Below, one piece after another: positions 11,350 through 22,653 of a stretch of DNA of 64,000 nucleotides. The stretch covers positions 13,773,280 through 13,837,279 of the forward strand of contig JAKZAP010000006.1 in NCBI GenBank assembly GCA_023053575.1, written 5' to 3'. A program made the translations under genes and the position numbers. Numbering within the stretch: the first letter of the stretch is position 1; every line of letters starts with the position of its first letter. The stretch comes from Branchinecta lynchi (lineage: Eukaryota > Arthropoda > Branchiopoda > Anostraca > Branchinectidae). The notes beneath the pieces are model-generated. The model was given only the letters and a program-made list of their open reading frames with translations. It searched no databases and was not told where the DNA came from.

Positions 11350-12408
11350 AACAAGACCAGCGGTGTCGATGGGATCCCAAAAATCTAATATTTGAATCAA
11401 ACAATAGGGTCTTGTATTCGCCATATCCAGTCTTCGCCATTTCCAGTCATCGGCAGACTAATCATCAGAGAAAACCAAGTTCAGATATACCTCTAGAAGC
11501 TATATCTATTTGAAGATACTGACCGAGACTTCCCGAGCAAACTACTAGTCCAGCAAAAAAAGAAAATTCAGAAACAAATCCAGCGTCAAATCCCTATAAA
11601 GAACATCTAATCAACTTTGAATAAAAGTTTGACTTAAAAAAGAAATCCGGTTACAACCGGATTCCGGACTAATTATATTAATTATAAAAATGTTTGTCAT
11701 ATACAGACTCAGCCTGTCTTCTTATCCCTTAATCTGTCATCTTATCAAACTTTTGCTTTTATCAAGTTTTCCGATTTTGGCCGGATTCCGGGAGAACAAG
11801 TTGTCCGGCAAGAAAATGGTTTTCACCATCGTGTTCAATAGGTCTTTCTACCCCTGAATCGAACATTTAATCAACTTCAAACGAAACTTTTCCTTTTAAC
11901 CAATTTTCCGGTTTTCGCCGGATTCCAGACGAACTACTTGTTCGGCGAGAAAATGGTTTTCACCACCGTGTTCAGCATGTTTTCTTACCCCTTAATCGAC
12001 CATTTAATCAACTTCAAATAAAACTTTTACTTTTCACCAACTTTCCGGTTTTTGCCGGATTTGGTGAATTCCGGATTTGCCGGATTCCGGACGAACTATT
12101 TGTCCTGCAAGACAACGGTTTTCACTATCGTGCTCAGCATGCCTTCTTACATAATAATCGACTATCACATTAGCTGTTTAGAAATATTTCATTTGTCCCT
12201 TAATTTGAACCCCCACCCCTAAATGTAGGGCTACAGAACCCATCTACGAACCTGACCTTATTCTTGACCCAACCAATCCTCACATCAAGTTTCACCAAAA
12301 TATTTCATACCCTTCGAGAGTTATAGCGCGCACAGACGGACAGACGGACGGACGGACAACTTTTGCGATGTCATAGGTATCCCTCCACTTACGTTTTGGG
12401 ATCCCAAA
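11350..12408 (+). mobile_element. Family A element, about 1.06 kb, both ends present
   Basis: It runs from ACAAGACCAGCGGTGTCGAT with GGGATCCCAAAA to a GACGGACGGACGG run and the final ACGTTTTGGGATCCC. Inside are about four units with the core TTTCCGGTTTTTGCCGGAT, each followed by ACTACTTGTCC and a GAAAATGGTTTTCACCA phrase. Confidence 0.85.
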
Positions 12409-12690
12409 AAGCGCAATTCATTCAAATCTTGTACAGCGCTGGCGGGATCGTATTGGAATTTCTTCTAGATACATGTTTGGGCTTAACTGGTTAAAAAACG
12501 TTCCAGAAGAAGGGTTGATTGGAGACATTTGTTCATTTCTAAAATTGTTCGGTACTGAAATACGGACATATGCAAAATGGAGCAAAAATCGTAGCTTGGA
12601 AACGCTATTTCGTATTTGGATTGGGTTTTCTGCAGGCAATGTTAACGGAAGTCATACAGATAGGGATGATACTTGGTACTCTTCATTCAG
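12409..12690 (+). CDS. Unidentified open frame, possible exon or transposon remnant
   Basis: An open frame directly after the family A end reads HSNLVQRWRDRIGISSRYM, then NWLKNVPEEGLIGDICSFL, and TLFRIWIGFSAG, just before TTCTGCAGGCAATG. Its composition looks more protein-like than its neighbours, but I do not recognise a family. It lies on the strand opposite POLR3E. It could be a remnant of a transposase or simply chance. Confidence 0.25.
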
Positions 12691-12974
12691 GTGTCCTTTA
12701 AGCAAAATAAATCAAACTAAAGCCAGACACTCGCGTATTTTTTCTTTTGATCTTTTTTTGCTTTTTACCCTTTAAAAACAAAATATATTTTGCATTAGGC
12801 TACTTTCCCGACCGCTCAAAGTGTATTTTCCCAGCAAAAAAGAAAATAACTTTCACAAAGCAGATTAAACCAAAAGATTATTTCATTTTTTCCGTAACAG
12901 AAAGCTTATATACTTTCTTCCTAGAAGACAATAGGTTCTTAATTTACCATTCCATTTTACAGTTTCAGAGGCGA

Positions 12975-13450
12975 ACAAGACCAAAGGTTTCGGTTGGATC
13001 CCAAAAATTGCATATTTGCTCCAGACAACTGAATCTCGTAGATATCCGGTCTTCGCCAGACTCCTTGAAAATATTTACTATTAAAATTTAGAAACAAATT
13101 AATGCCAATGGCTATCATCTGAGAAAACCATGTTTAGATACGGATTCACCGTTTGTGTTTACCCCTATACGTCATGTCATCTCTACTTCGACGAAACTGA
13201 TCAAACCTTCCAGCTCCCTTACTTCTGCCAAATTCCAGTTTCTGTCGGACCCTGGGCCAACTACTTGTCCGTTAAAAAAAGCTCACAAACGAATCCAGCA
13301 TATCTCTTTACCCCTAGATTGAACCTCTAATCAACTTCAGATAAAACTTTTTAACTTTTAACGAATTTTCAGGTTTCAGCCGGATTCCGGGCGAAATATG
13401 TGTCCGGGCAGAAAATGATTGTCATATACTGAATGTCTTCTTACCCCTGA
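12975..13450 (+). mobile_element. Family A element, 3' truncated
   Basis: The head ACAAGACCAAAGGTTTCGG with GGATCCCAAAAATT and the TCTTCGCCAGACTCC phrase are present, followed by two to three units. The tail is lacking. It breaks off after TCTTCTTACCCC, a short distance before a MITE-like element. Confidence 0.8.
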
Positions 13451-13518
13451 GAAACGAAAGAAATGAAAGGAGCAGGAAAATAAATTAGTACAACACTTTC
13501 AAAAAAAAAATACAACTA

Positions 13519-13829
13519 TGGCGGAATTCACACAGAGGGCGTCTAAATATTGGCAGGCGAAAATGCGCTTCACGATGTCTAGACGAAATCGCAGGGTGCG
13601 CGTTTTCTCTTATTCGATTGTCTTTGAACTGATACCAATATCGTCCCAAGGGGTAACTCTGAACTAGACGGATTAGCTGATATTCATCCGTCATTTCTGC
13701 TTTTCAAATTATTTGGCTGGCACTGCGAATATTTTCGACTCGGAGCCGAAGCCAGACGAAGCGTTTTGTGAACGCGTGACGGATATCGCCAGGCGTGGCA
13801 AAATTCGCCCTCTGTGTGAATTAGGCTTA
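13519..13829. mobile_element. MITE-like element with 22-bp terminal inverted repeats
   Basis: The left end GGCGGAATTCACACAGAGGG at 13520 and the right end CCCTCTGTGTGAATTAGGCT are inverted copies of each other. Between them are further inverted phrases such as GCCAGGCG and CGCAGGGTGCGCG. At about 310 bp with no coding potential it fits a non-autonomous DNA transposon. The superfamily was not determined; no target duplication is clear to me. Confidence 0.75.
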
Positions 13830-13901
13830 AGGGGGCGAACTACTCGCTTGAACCACTCCTGTTATGTCCGCGGAATGCAGTGAGTAACAACCGAGGAAAT
13901 A

Positions 13902-14507
13902 ACAAGACCAAAGGTGTCGACGCGGTGCCAAGGTGAATATTAGCCTTTCTTCTCGATACAGATGATCGGGTGTTTATATTTATATAAATATAAATATACA
14001 AGTTAGAGCTATCATTCTGCCAATTTTATCCAAGTCAATGTCGATTCCCAACACCATAACCTATAATACCCTAACCCATTTCCGGGTTTTAGCAATTTCC
14101 GGTAGAATTTCTTGTCTGATGAGAAAAAAAGCTCAGATATGGATTCTGCATGTATTTTTACCCTTCAATCAAATCTTTAATCGACTTACGAGAATAAATT
14201 TTAAGTGGTCTATACTAAATTTCCGGTCTGCGCCGGAAATTCCGGGAGAACTATTCGGCCGGCAAGAAAACAAAGTTCAACAAAAGATTCAGCATGTATC
14301 ATTACCTCTGTACCGACTCTCTAATAGACCTCAAAAACTGTTTCCTTCCGTCCAATTTGCTGGTTGGGCCAGATTCCGAGCGAACTACTTGTCTGGCGAC
14401 AAAGTAAGTTTCAGACACCGATTCAGCATGTACTTGTACCCTCAAACTTAATCTCTAATCGACTTCTGAAAACAACATCCCTTCACTGACGTTTTGGGAT
14501 CCCAAAA
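13902..14507 (+). mobile_element. Family A element, about 0.6 kb, diverged head
   Basis: The head ACAAGACCAAAGGTGTCGAC has lost its GGGATCCC (it reads GCGGTGCCAAGG). Two to three units with CCGGTCTGCGCCGGAAATTC follow. The ACGG-rich tail is deleted, and the element ends TGACGTTTTGGGATCCCAAA. Confidence 0.7.
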
Positions 14508-14588
14508 ACGGGGCCCTCTGTAATATGAAGCTTGCGATCAGGAGTGTGAATATTTCTGCTCCAACTTGGCGTTACAAACTTTTGTAGC

Positions 14589-15302
14589 TTTTAGGATCCC
14601 AAAACGTTCGTGACGGGATACCTATGACTTAGTAAAGTTTGTCCGTCCGTCTGTTAGCACGATAACTCTAGAAAGAATTGAGATATTTTGTTGAATCTTG
14701 GTATATGAGTATTCATTGGTTCTGAGTACAGGTCAAATTCGTAGATGAGACTGCGTGATTGTTATGCATGGTATTTACCCGGAAATTTCGGAAAGAACAA
14801 AATTCTCCGGTAAAATGTATAACATTTGTTTATTTATTAGGCTAAAAGCCATACAAGATTAATATATGTACCACCACACGAATAAACTGTTACACCTGTA
14901 ACTAGAACTATTACATAAACTAGGCTAAACCTTCTGTCCCAAGTCTAAAAGCTTTAATCACATATTTGCATTTGGGTTCGTAGATTTCAGGATACCAGGA
15001 AGTGATATACCAACCCACTCCGAACAAATTCTACCATCAAATGCGAAAGTGCTTGCCACTCTAAGAGGAAGTGAACACTCTAAAAACAAGGCGATTTTGG
15101 CTATGTATATAGAGAACGAAAATGTTAAGTTAGAATCTTAAATAGGTTTGAAAGTAGCATTGATATTCTGATCGTAATCTGACCTGGAGAAAAATAAGAT
15201 GTTTACGCAATCCGGCGAAGATCAAATCTACAAGACCCAATTGTCTGGATGAAGAAGTCCAATGAATATTCACCTTCAATCCCATCAAACCTTTGGTCTT
15301 GT
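14589..15302 (-). mobile_element. Family A element with its interior replaced
   Basis: The tail (inverted) opens with AGGATCCCAAAACGTTCGTG and the TGTCCGTCCGTCTG run. The head (inverted) closes at 15265-15302 with ATCCCATCAAACCTTTGG then TCTTGTT. The interior at 14765-15230 is not tandem units but other sequence. It includes a minus-strand phrase TTTTAGCCTAATAAATAAAC near 14830, which looks like a LINE 3' end. Confidence 0.6.
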
Positions 15303-15309
15303 TTCCCCA

Positions 15310-15955
15310 TAAGCCGACAACGTAGAGGCGTCAGAGGCAAGCCTAAAGGGAGGGGGCACCGGCGGCGTCCCGTCATTCAGGGGCGGTCTTAAGTGCTTGG
15401 GAAGAGGGGGGGATACCGCAAAATATACTTATCGAAGGCTTAGAAACAAAAGACGAAATACGTACTCCACCACATCATAACAACTGCGCAAGCGCTCAGC
15501 TTACGCTTTACTGTAAAAGTAAAATGTTTATCTCACTGTATATACAGATGGCTTTAGAACCAAGAAATTTCTCATCCCCAATAACCAAACAAGTATTGAA
15601 ATAACCTAATTTGCAATCATCCCACTTTAAAAGCTTTAAAAGTAAACAAATCGCCAGTAAATACATATTTTGAACATCTTGCACGAATAGCTTGACTTCG
15701 AACACTGAGAATTGTCTGTCAGCCAGTCCCACCCTTTGAAGCTCTTTCATTAGCAAGGTAATAACAAGCGCAATAAACCAAATCGTAGCAGCCTAATGCC
15801 CCCTTTGTCACAATTCATAAAGAACGGCATATCATCGATCATATGACAAAACAGTCCAGTTTCCAACTGATAATTAAAGATTAAAGTACGTCGCGTCGTC
15901 TTATTTGTTGCTGTTACACCAAATCACCAAATCCTCATCCATAGATATTTCTCCT
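15310..15955. other. No gene recognised
   Basis: A G-rich patch lies at 15340-15410 (AGGGAGGGGGCACCGGCGG). A minus-strand open frame of 82 codons at 15508-15756 shows no motif. It is not repeated elsewhere in the window as far as I can see. Confidence 0.3.
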
Positions 15956-15959
15956 CAAA

Positions 15960-16660
15960 TATACAAGAGTTGGACTTGAGACCTGTCAAAGACGAACTTA
16001 ACTCAAGGGAAATCTGGGCCCAGGCGGCGGAGGGGGGGGGGGGGGTCTTGACCCATCAAATGCGTATTTACACCTCTTTTACCTCACCAGCTTAGAGTGA
16101 TACAAGTCACGGGTCAAACACTTTTTTCATGGGCAGTTTGGGCCCACTTGCCCATGAACAGAGAGGGGGAGGGTGGTTCAACTCTCTCCAACCCCTATGA
16201 TCCAAAAGCACAAAGAATTTCATTGCCTTATTTCAAGTTAATGTCAAGTTAAAAACATTATAAAATGGGCCACCTGGGCACAATTGCCCCTAAACCAAGT
16301 GGGGGTGGGGTTTGGGATCCTCAAAAAGTAAAAAGAGACCCCAATTCTCACAGCTTGATACCTGTTGATTCCTGTCACGGGTAACAAACTTTACTCCTGG
16401 GCAATCTGGGCCCAGTTGCCCATAAACGTGGTGGGTGGGGGAGGTGCAACTTTCAAAGCAATTTCCCAACCCTAAGATCTACATGTACAAGGAATTTCAT
16501 CGTCCTGTGTCCAGTTCTGGTCAAGTTATGAACATTATTTACTGGCAATCTGGGCCCATTTGCCCCTGAACGGGGTGGGAGTTGGGACCCCCAAAAGACC
16601 CAACTAGACCCCAATAACAACAACTATATCAAGCTTGAACTTGATACTTGCACTGGTTCA
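15960..16660. repeat. Minisatellite of about 135-bp units around GGGCCC
   Basis: Five diverged units carry variants of GGGCAATCTGGGCCCAGTTG followed by CCC, near 16011, 16131, 16265, 16409 and 16545. Each is followed by a G-rich run and a CAAGTTA-type phrase. The core is itself an imperfect palindrome. It is not related in sequence to family A units. Confidence 0.75.
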
Positions 16661-16664
16661 CGAG

Positions 16665-17350
16665 TTATGAGCTCCACAAAATACGGTGAAAACCGAAAAC
16701 CGTTCCTTGTTCCAAGGAACACTCCACTAAAAACTAAACGACTTTCAAGAAGCCAGTTTGTGAAAGGTAGAGTTCATGCCTAATAACAGGAACTCGCTGG
16801 GGAGCGAAACCACGACAGCAGCTTATAATGAGCTTATGATTTAACTACTTCCCGAACAAATTTTAGATTTTGAATTTGCTTATCCCCGAAATTGTGAGCC
16901 CAAACCTTAAAGTAAGCAGATTGTACTAGAAAAGTCGCCACAGGTGAAAATTCTGGAATTCCTTATGATCAGAGTGTATTTTCGGATCACAAATGAAAGT
17001 AAGGGGCCACCTATCGTATATCAGCTCATAGTGTCGATACATTTCAAACAGTGTGAAATTTAACTGAAAACTGGTTCATGACGGTGCTTCAACTCGACCC
17101 TTTCCAAATAAAATGACCATCCGAAACAAAACTGAAACAACCCACGTTAAACACAGATTTAAAATATACAAGTTGGTAAGTGGAAAAGGCACCGAATGTT
17201 TGCTGACCGCCTCCCCTACCTATACTCTTATATTTTGTGCTCCTTCCGACTGGTGTGCCCAGTTGACTTGTCAATGGGGTCCTCTGCAGCTATCCATGAA
17301 GTAATAGTAAAGTGATACTCGACGCCTTGTCATAAAGCCTATCTTCATAA
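16665..17350. other. No gene or repeat recognised
   Basis: Ordinary-looking AT-moderate sequence lies between a minisatellite and a MITE-like element. No motif-bearing frame was seen. Confidence 0.35.
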
Positions 17351-17353
17351 AGA

Positions 17354-17575
17354 TTCCTTCAGCCCAAGCTGACTGCGAATCATATTTAGTGGTGCAAAAC
17401 GGATACGTCAGCTGAATTTTATTAGAGCTATATTTCTGCCCTTCTTGGCAAGGGACCTCTTCAGGCTCAAGTTGGAAAAACGAACTTGTGGAAAAACCAA
17501 GAAGCGCCAAAATATATATAGCTCTAATAAAATTCAGCTGACGTATCCGTTTTGCACTATCAAACATGTCTCTTC
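17354..17575. mobile_element. MITE-like element M2 with long inverted arms
   Basis: The left arm TGCAAAACGGATACGTCAGC plus TGAATTTTATTAGAGCTATA, and the right arm with the exact inverse ending ACGTATCCGTTTTGCA, enclose CTTCTTGGCAAGGGACCTCT. The phrase CAGCCCAAGCTGACTGCGAA lies just outside the left arm here and again at 49311. That suggests the element extends to it. Relatives lie at 39440, 49305, 54668 and 62700. Confidence 0.8.
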
Positions 17576-17661
17576 ATATTCAGAGTTCAGACACACGACT
17601 GACCCAGGCTCAAACGCGCCTTGAAGACATTCGATCCCCAAACAATGGGTAATCTCGAATA

Positions 17662-18149
17662 ACAAGACCAAAGGTTTTGATGGGATCCGAAAAATTCAAT
17701 ATCTGATCCAGACAACTGGGTCTTGTCTTAGCCAGATCCAGTAATCGCCAGACTCCTTGAACATTTTTACAATTAATATTCAGAAACAGATTAAGGCCAA
17801 ATAGCTAGTCATCTGAGAGAACCAAGTTCAGATATGGATTCAGCATGTGTGTTTACCCCTATAAGTCATCTTTTGACGAAAACTTCCTGCCACTTCTGCC
17901 AGTTTCCTGGTTTCGGCCGAACTCCAGAACTACTTGTCCGGCGAAAAAAGAAAGATCAAAAACGAACTCAGGGTATCTTCTTTCCACAATAATGAACATC
18001 TAATCAACTTCAAACAAAAATTTAACTTATAACAAATTTTCCGACTCCAGCCGGATTCCGGTCGAACTATATTTCCGGGTAAATATGATTGTCAAACACG
18101 GATTCAGCATCTCTTCTTACCCTTAAATCGGTTATCTAATAAACTAGAA
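17662..18149 (+). mobile_element. Family A element (outer), left half
   Basis: It starts ACAAGACCAAAGGTTTTGAT with GGGATCCGAAAAATTC and runs through the head and two units to TATCTAATAAACTAGAAA. Another family A copy starts at the next base. The outer element resumes at 19574 with TAAAACTTAAGC. Confidence 0.85.
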
Positions 18150-19573
18150 ACAAGACCAAAGGTTTCGATGGGATCCCAAAAATTCAATATCTGATCCAGA
18201 CAACTGGGTCTTGTCTTAGCCAGATTCAGTCTTCACCAAGCTCCTTGAACATTTTTACAATTAAAATTCAGAAACAGATTAAGGCCAAATAGCTAATCAC
18301 CTGAGAAAACCAAGTTCAGATTTGGATTCAGCATGTGTGTTTACCCCTATAATTCATATCTGTTTTGACGAAAACCTTCCTGCCACTTCTGCCAATTTCC
18401 CGGTTCCGGCCGAACTCCAGAACTACTTGTCCGGCGAAAAAAGAAAGCTCAAAGACGAAATCAGGGTATCTTCTTTCCCCAGTAATGAACATCTAATCAA
18501 CTTCAAATAGAAATTTAGCTTACAACAAATTTAACAAATTTCCCGATTCCAGCCGGATTCCGGTCGAACTATATGTCCGGGTAAAATACGATTGTCATAC
18601 AGGGACTCAGCATCTCTTCTTACCCCTAAATCGCTTATCTAATCAACTAGAAATAAAACTTTGACTTCCAACAGTTTTCCGGTTTTGGCCGGATTCCGGA
18701 CGAACTACATGTCCGGGTAGAAACTTGTTTTCACATAAGTGTTCAGCATGTCTTCTTGCCCTAAATCGAACATCTAATCAACTCCAAATAAAACTTTTAA
18801 TTTTGACAAGCTTTCCAGTTTGGACCGGATTCCGGTCGAAATACTTGTCCGTGGAGAAAATAGTTTTCACCATCGTCTTCAGCATGTCTTCCTACCTCTA
18901 AATCGAACATTTAATCAACTTCAAATAAAACTTTTACTTTCAACGAACTTTCCGGTTTGGGCCGGATTCCAGGCGAACTAGTTTTCCTGCGAGAAAATGG
19001 TTTTCACCATCGTGTTCAGCATGTCTTCCTACCCCTAAATCGAACATCTAATCAATCTTAAATAAAACTTTTACTTTCAACAAACTTTCCGGTTTGGGCC
19101 GGATTCCGGGCGAATTACTTGTCCGTCGAGAAAATAATTTTCACCATCGTCTTCAGCATGTCTTCCTACCCCTAAATCGAACATCTAATCAACTTCAAAT
19201 AAAACTTTTACTTTCAACAAACTTTCCGGTTTTGGCCGGATTCCGCGCGAACTACTTGTCCGATGACAAAATGGTTTTCACCATCGTGTTCAGCATGTCT
19301 TCTTATCCGATAATCGACTATCACATTGGCTGTTTCAAAATATTTTGTTTGTCCTTTAATTTGAATCCCCTCCCCCACCCCTAAATGTAGAGCAATAAAG
19401 CCCATCTACGAACTTGACTTGTCCGACGACCCAACGAACCCTCACACCAAGTTTCATCAAAATATCTCATTCCCTTCGAGAGTTATCGTGCTTACAGACG
19501 GACAGACGGACGGACAGACGGACAACTTTTGCGATGTCATAGGTATCCCTCCACCTACGTTTTGGGATCCCAA
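18150..19573 (+). mobile_element. Family A element (inner), full length, 1.42 kb
   Basis: This is the best complete copy. It has a head of about 240 bp (CAAGACCAAAGGTTTCGATG, GGGATCCC). Then come about seven tandem units of 136-138 bp; the GCCGGATTCC core recurs near 18553, 18688, 18824, 18961, 19099 and 19237. A pyrimidine-rich tail, an ACGGACAGACGG run and TTTTGGGATCCCA end it. It coded for nothing that I can see. It sits inside another family A copy between ACTAGAAA and TAAAACTT with no target duplication, which resembles Helitron-type insertion. Confidence 0.9.
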
Positions 19574-19877
19574 TAAAACTTAAGCTTCTAAAAATTTTCC
19601 GGTTTTGGCCGGATTCGGAGGGAACTACATGTCCAGGTAGAAAATTTGTTCACATAAGTGTTCAGCATGTCTTCTTGCCCTAAATCGAACATCTAATCAA
19701 CTCCAAATAAAACTTTTAATTTTAACAAACTTTCCGGTTTGGGCCGGATGCCGGGTGAAGTACTTGTCCGTCGAGAAAATGGTTTTCAACATCGTCCTCA
19801 GCATGTCTCCCTACCCCTAAATCGAACATTTAATCAACTTCAAATAAAACTACTTGTCCGATGACAAAATGGTTTGT
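19574..19877 (+). mobile_element. Family A element (outer), right remainder
   Basis: It begins TAAAACTTAAGCTTCTAAAA and continues in register with the left half at 17662-18149. Two units follow, before it stops without a tail at ACAAAATGGTTTGTC. Confidence 0.8.
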
Positions 19878-19879
19878 CA

Positions 19880-20525
19880 GATGTCACAACGCTGATGTGA
19901 AACTGAGGCCCAAATGGGCGGCCTCTGCAACAATAGGTTGAGACGTGGAATTGAGATTTTGACGAGCATGTTTTTCACGAGCACGGAGACCTCCGTGAAG
20001 CAAGAAGAAAACACAACTTCTTCTGTCCTTTGTTGAAAATACCAGGAATAGTCCGAACCAGGACAACGTCAAGCCTTCTGCTACAATTTACTCTTCTGTC
20101 GTCAAAACAACTATCTCCCGTCTTCTGAAGAGATTCTTTCCGCATTTTTTTCTTTCAATCTACTCGAACAGGTTTAGAAAGTTTCCAGCCCGATCCCATT
20201 CTTTCTACTACCGATATCCGGCGTCGTAACTCCGGAAAGTCTAAGATCTTCACACTTCGATTCCATTTGCCTATGCCGCATTAGTTTCGGTTCAAAGGAC
20301 TAGTTAGTACCTCGGTTGCCGAGGGTGTTTGTATCTAGAGTCATTTGCATTTTTAGTGGCATTTCACTGAGACACTTTTACCGAAACTTTACAGATTATT
20401 TTATGATAGACTGCCTTCAAACTGAAGCCCTGAAACAGTTTAACAGAATTACGACATTACTTTGCTTACCAGTAAAAATACCTTGAGATGCCTAATAGTC
20501 TGGGATCCAGACCGCGATATCTTTC
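19880..20525. other. No gene or repeat recognised
   Basis: A minus-strand open frame at 19884-20072 has no motif. The remaining sequence looks unique within the window. Confidence 0.35.
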
Positions 20526-20528
20526 AAA

Positions 20529-21612
20529 ATACGACCAAAAGTTTCAATGGGATCCCAAAAGTATAATATTTGATCCATGACAATTGGGTCTTGTAGAGAT
20601 CCAGTCTTCGCCAGACTCTTTGAGCACTTTACTAATAAAATTTAGAAACAGATTAAGGAAAATGGTAATCATCTGAGAAGACCAAGTTCAATTATGGATT
20701 CCGCATGTGTGTTTACCCATTACTGTGCGTCATATCTACTTTGATAAAAGTTCCTGCCCTACTCTGCAAAACTTCCGGTTTCGATTGGATTCCGGGCTGG
20801 ATACCGATACCGAGGATAAGAACCCCGAGATCATAAAAAAAATACATCGGATCGGATACCGGTCTACCGTCGTAGACGGATACCGTCTACTTGTCTTGCA
20901 AAAACTGAAGTTTAAAAACGGATTCAGTCTCCTTACCCCTATGTTGAACCTCTAATCATCTTCAGATAAAACATCAACTTTTAAAAAAAATTCCGATTTC
21001 AGCCGGATTCGTGGCGAACTATGCGTCCAGGTAAAAAATGACTGTTATACACGAATTAAGCATGTCTTCTTATTCGTAAATCGAACACCTAATGAAATTC
21101 ATAAAAGACTTTTACTTTTAACAAATTTTCCGGTTTGGCCGGATGGCCACTTGTCCGGCGAGAAAATAGTTTTCATATCCGGATCCAGCATGTTTCTTTA
21201 TCCTTAATTCGAACCTCTAATCAACTTAAGACTAAACTTTTATTTTTGACAAATTTTCCGTTTTTTGCCGGATTCCGCGTGAACTACCTGTCCGGTGAGA
21301 AAATAATTTTCATATTCGGATTAAGTATGTTTCTTTACCCCTAAGTCGGATATCTAATAAACTTCAGATAAAACTTTTACTTTTAACAAACTTTTCGGTT
21401 TTGGCCGGATCCCGGGCGACTCCTTGTCCGGCGAGAAAATGGTTTTCATAATAGTCTTCAGCATGTCTTCTTAACCCTTATTCTCAGGCTTCTCAGATTA
21501 GCTTTTAAAAAGTATTTATTTCGCCCCTTAATTTGAAACCCCTCCCCTAAATATGCAGCTATGAGGCCGATCTAGGAACCTTTCCCTTGACCCAAAGAAT
21601 CCTCAAAGAATC
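20529..21612 (+). mobile_element. Family A element, tail truncated
   Basis: The head ACGACCAAAAGTTTCAATGG with GATCCCAAAAG is followed by an unusual insert near 20800-20890 (GGATACCGATACCGAGG, GGATCGGATACCGG). Five units of CCGGTTTGGCCGGAT type follow. It ends within the tail at CCCAAAGAATCCTCAAAG, without the ACGG run or the final GGGATCCC. Confidence 0.75.
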
Positions 21613-21614
21613 TC

Positions 21615-21955
21615 TAGTTCTTCTCTTTCTGTCTTGTTTCTTCCCATAGTTTATGGTTTAGAGCAGATTTCAGTCGCACGTTTAAAAACTTATGTTCGGA
21701 GCATGAGGAAAAGTGGTTAATTGATGTTCTTATATCCTACGAAACTTGACAAAGACTGTATTAGACTACCGTTTTATGTTTTCCCCTGATAAGGACAAAC
21801 TGCTTCAACAAGACTGCCTATCTCAGCACTGACACTCTAAAAGGGTCAATGAAGAAACTATTGGCAACACCAAAATTCATGTTTTCGCCGAAGTCCTTGC
21901 CGAAATGTCAGCCGCACATGAAAACTAGGCAGATCTTAATAGATTCAGCGGTTAT
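21615..21955. other. No gene or repeat recognised
   Basis: Unique-looking sequence between a truncated family A copy and the palindrome cluster. Confidence 0.35.
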
Positions 21956-21959
21956 CAAG

Positions 21960-22540
21960 AGTTGCGTTTTTGTAGATACCATGGTGTGGTCTGTTCCCAC
22001 GGTAACGTTTTCGCAGTTATCGTAGTATTTGAATATCAGATACCACGGTACTTTGCCAGATACCACGGTAACCGCAACCGTGGTATCAGATACCATAGTA
22101 TCTGCAAAAGCGCAACTAAGGTTGTCAGATCTGGGGTATCTCATTTTTTTTTTACAGTAAGTAGTAACAAAAGTTTCCTTTTTGCAGATACCATGGTATC
22201 TGACACCAAGGTTTAAAGTCATTTTTCCCAGCTACCGTGGTATCAGATACCGAGATCAAAAAGTGTGTTTGCTGTTACCATGGTATCTGGCCACTTATCT
22301 TAGTATCTCATATTCAGATACCACGATCACAACCGAGGTAACTGTTTGATGTATCTGCAAAACCCATCTCATTTCATCCCCACCAGATCCCCGCCAACAC
22401 AAGAGCCTAGGGGTGACTCTCAACAGCAATTTTCGTTTTTGAAAAGCAACCGCAGTATCAGATACCACGGTAGCTGCAAAAACGAAATTATGCAGATCGT
22501 CGTACCAGATATCATGGTACCTGCAAACACGCAACTAAAG
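21960..22540. repeat. Cluster of GATACCATGGTATC-type palindromes, locus 1
   Basis: At least ten variants of CAGATACCACGGTATCTG, AGATACCATGGTATCTG and ACCACGGTAACC are packed into about 580 bp, often with GCAAAAACGCAACT beside them. Each is a near-perfect inverted repeat of 14-18 bp. A second cluster lies at 45455-45845. No reading frame explains them. Confidence 0.8.
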
Positions 22541-22653
22541 TCTACTTACGGAAAAAAGTAAAGGTTGTTACAACGGTCACCGAATGTAATGGGGACTTCA
22601 CTGCACGCCACTGCCTGGGCAAGCTTTAGCGTATAATCATCAACCTTAGACAG

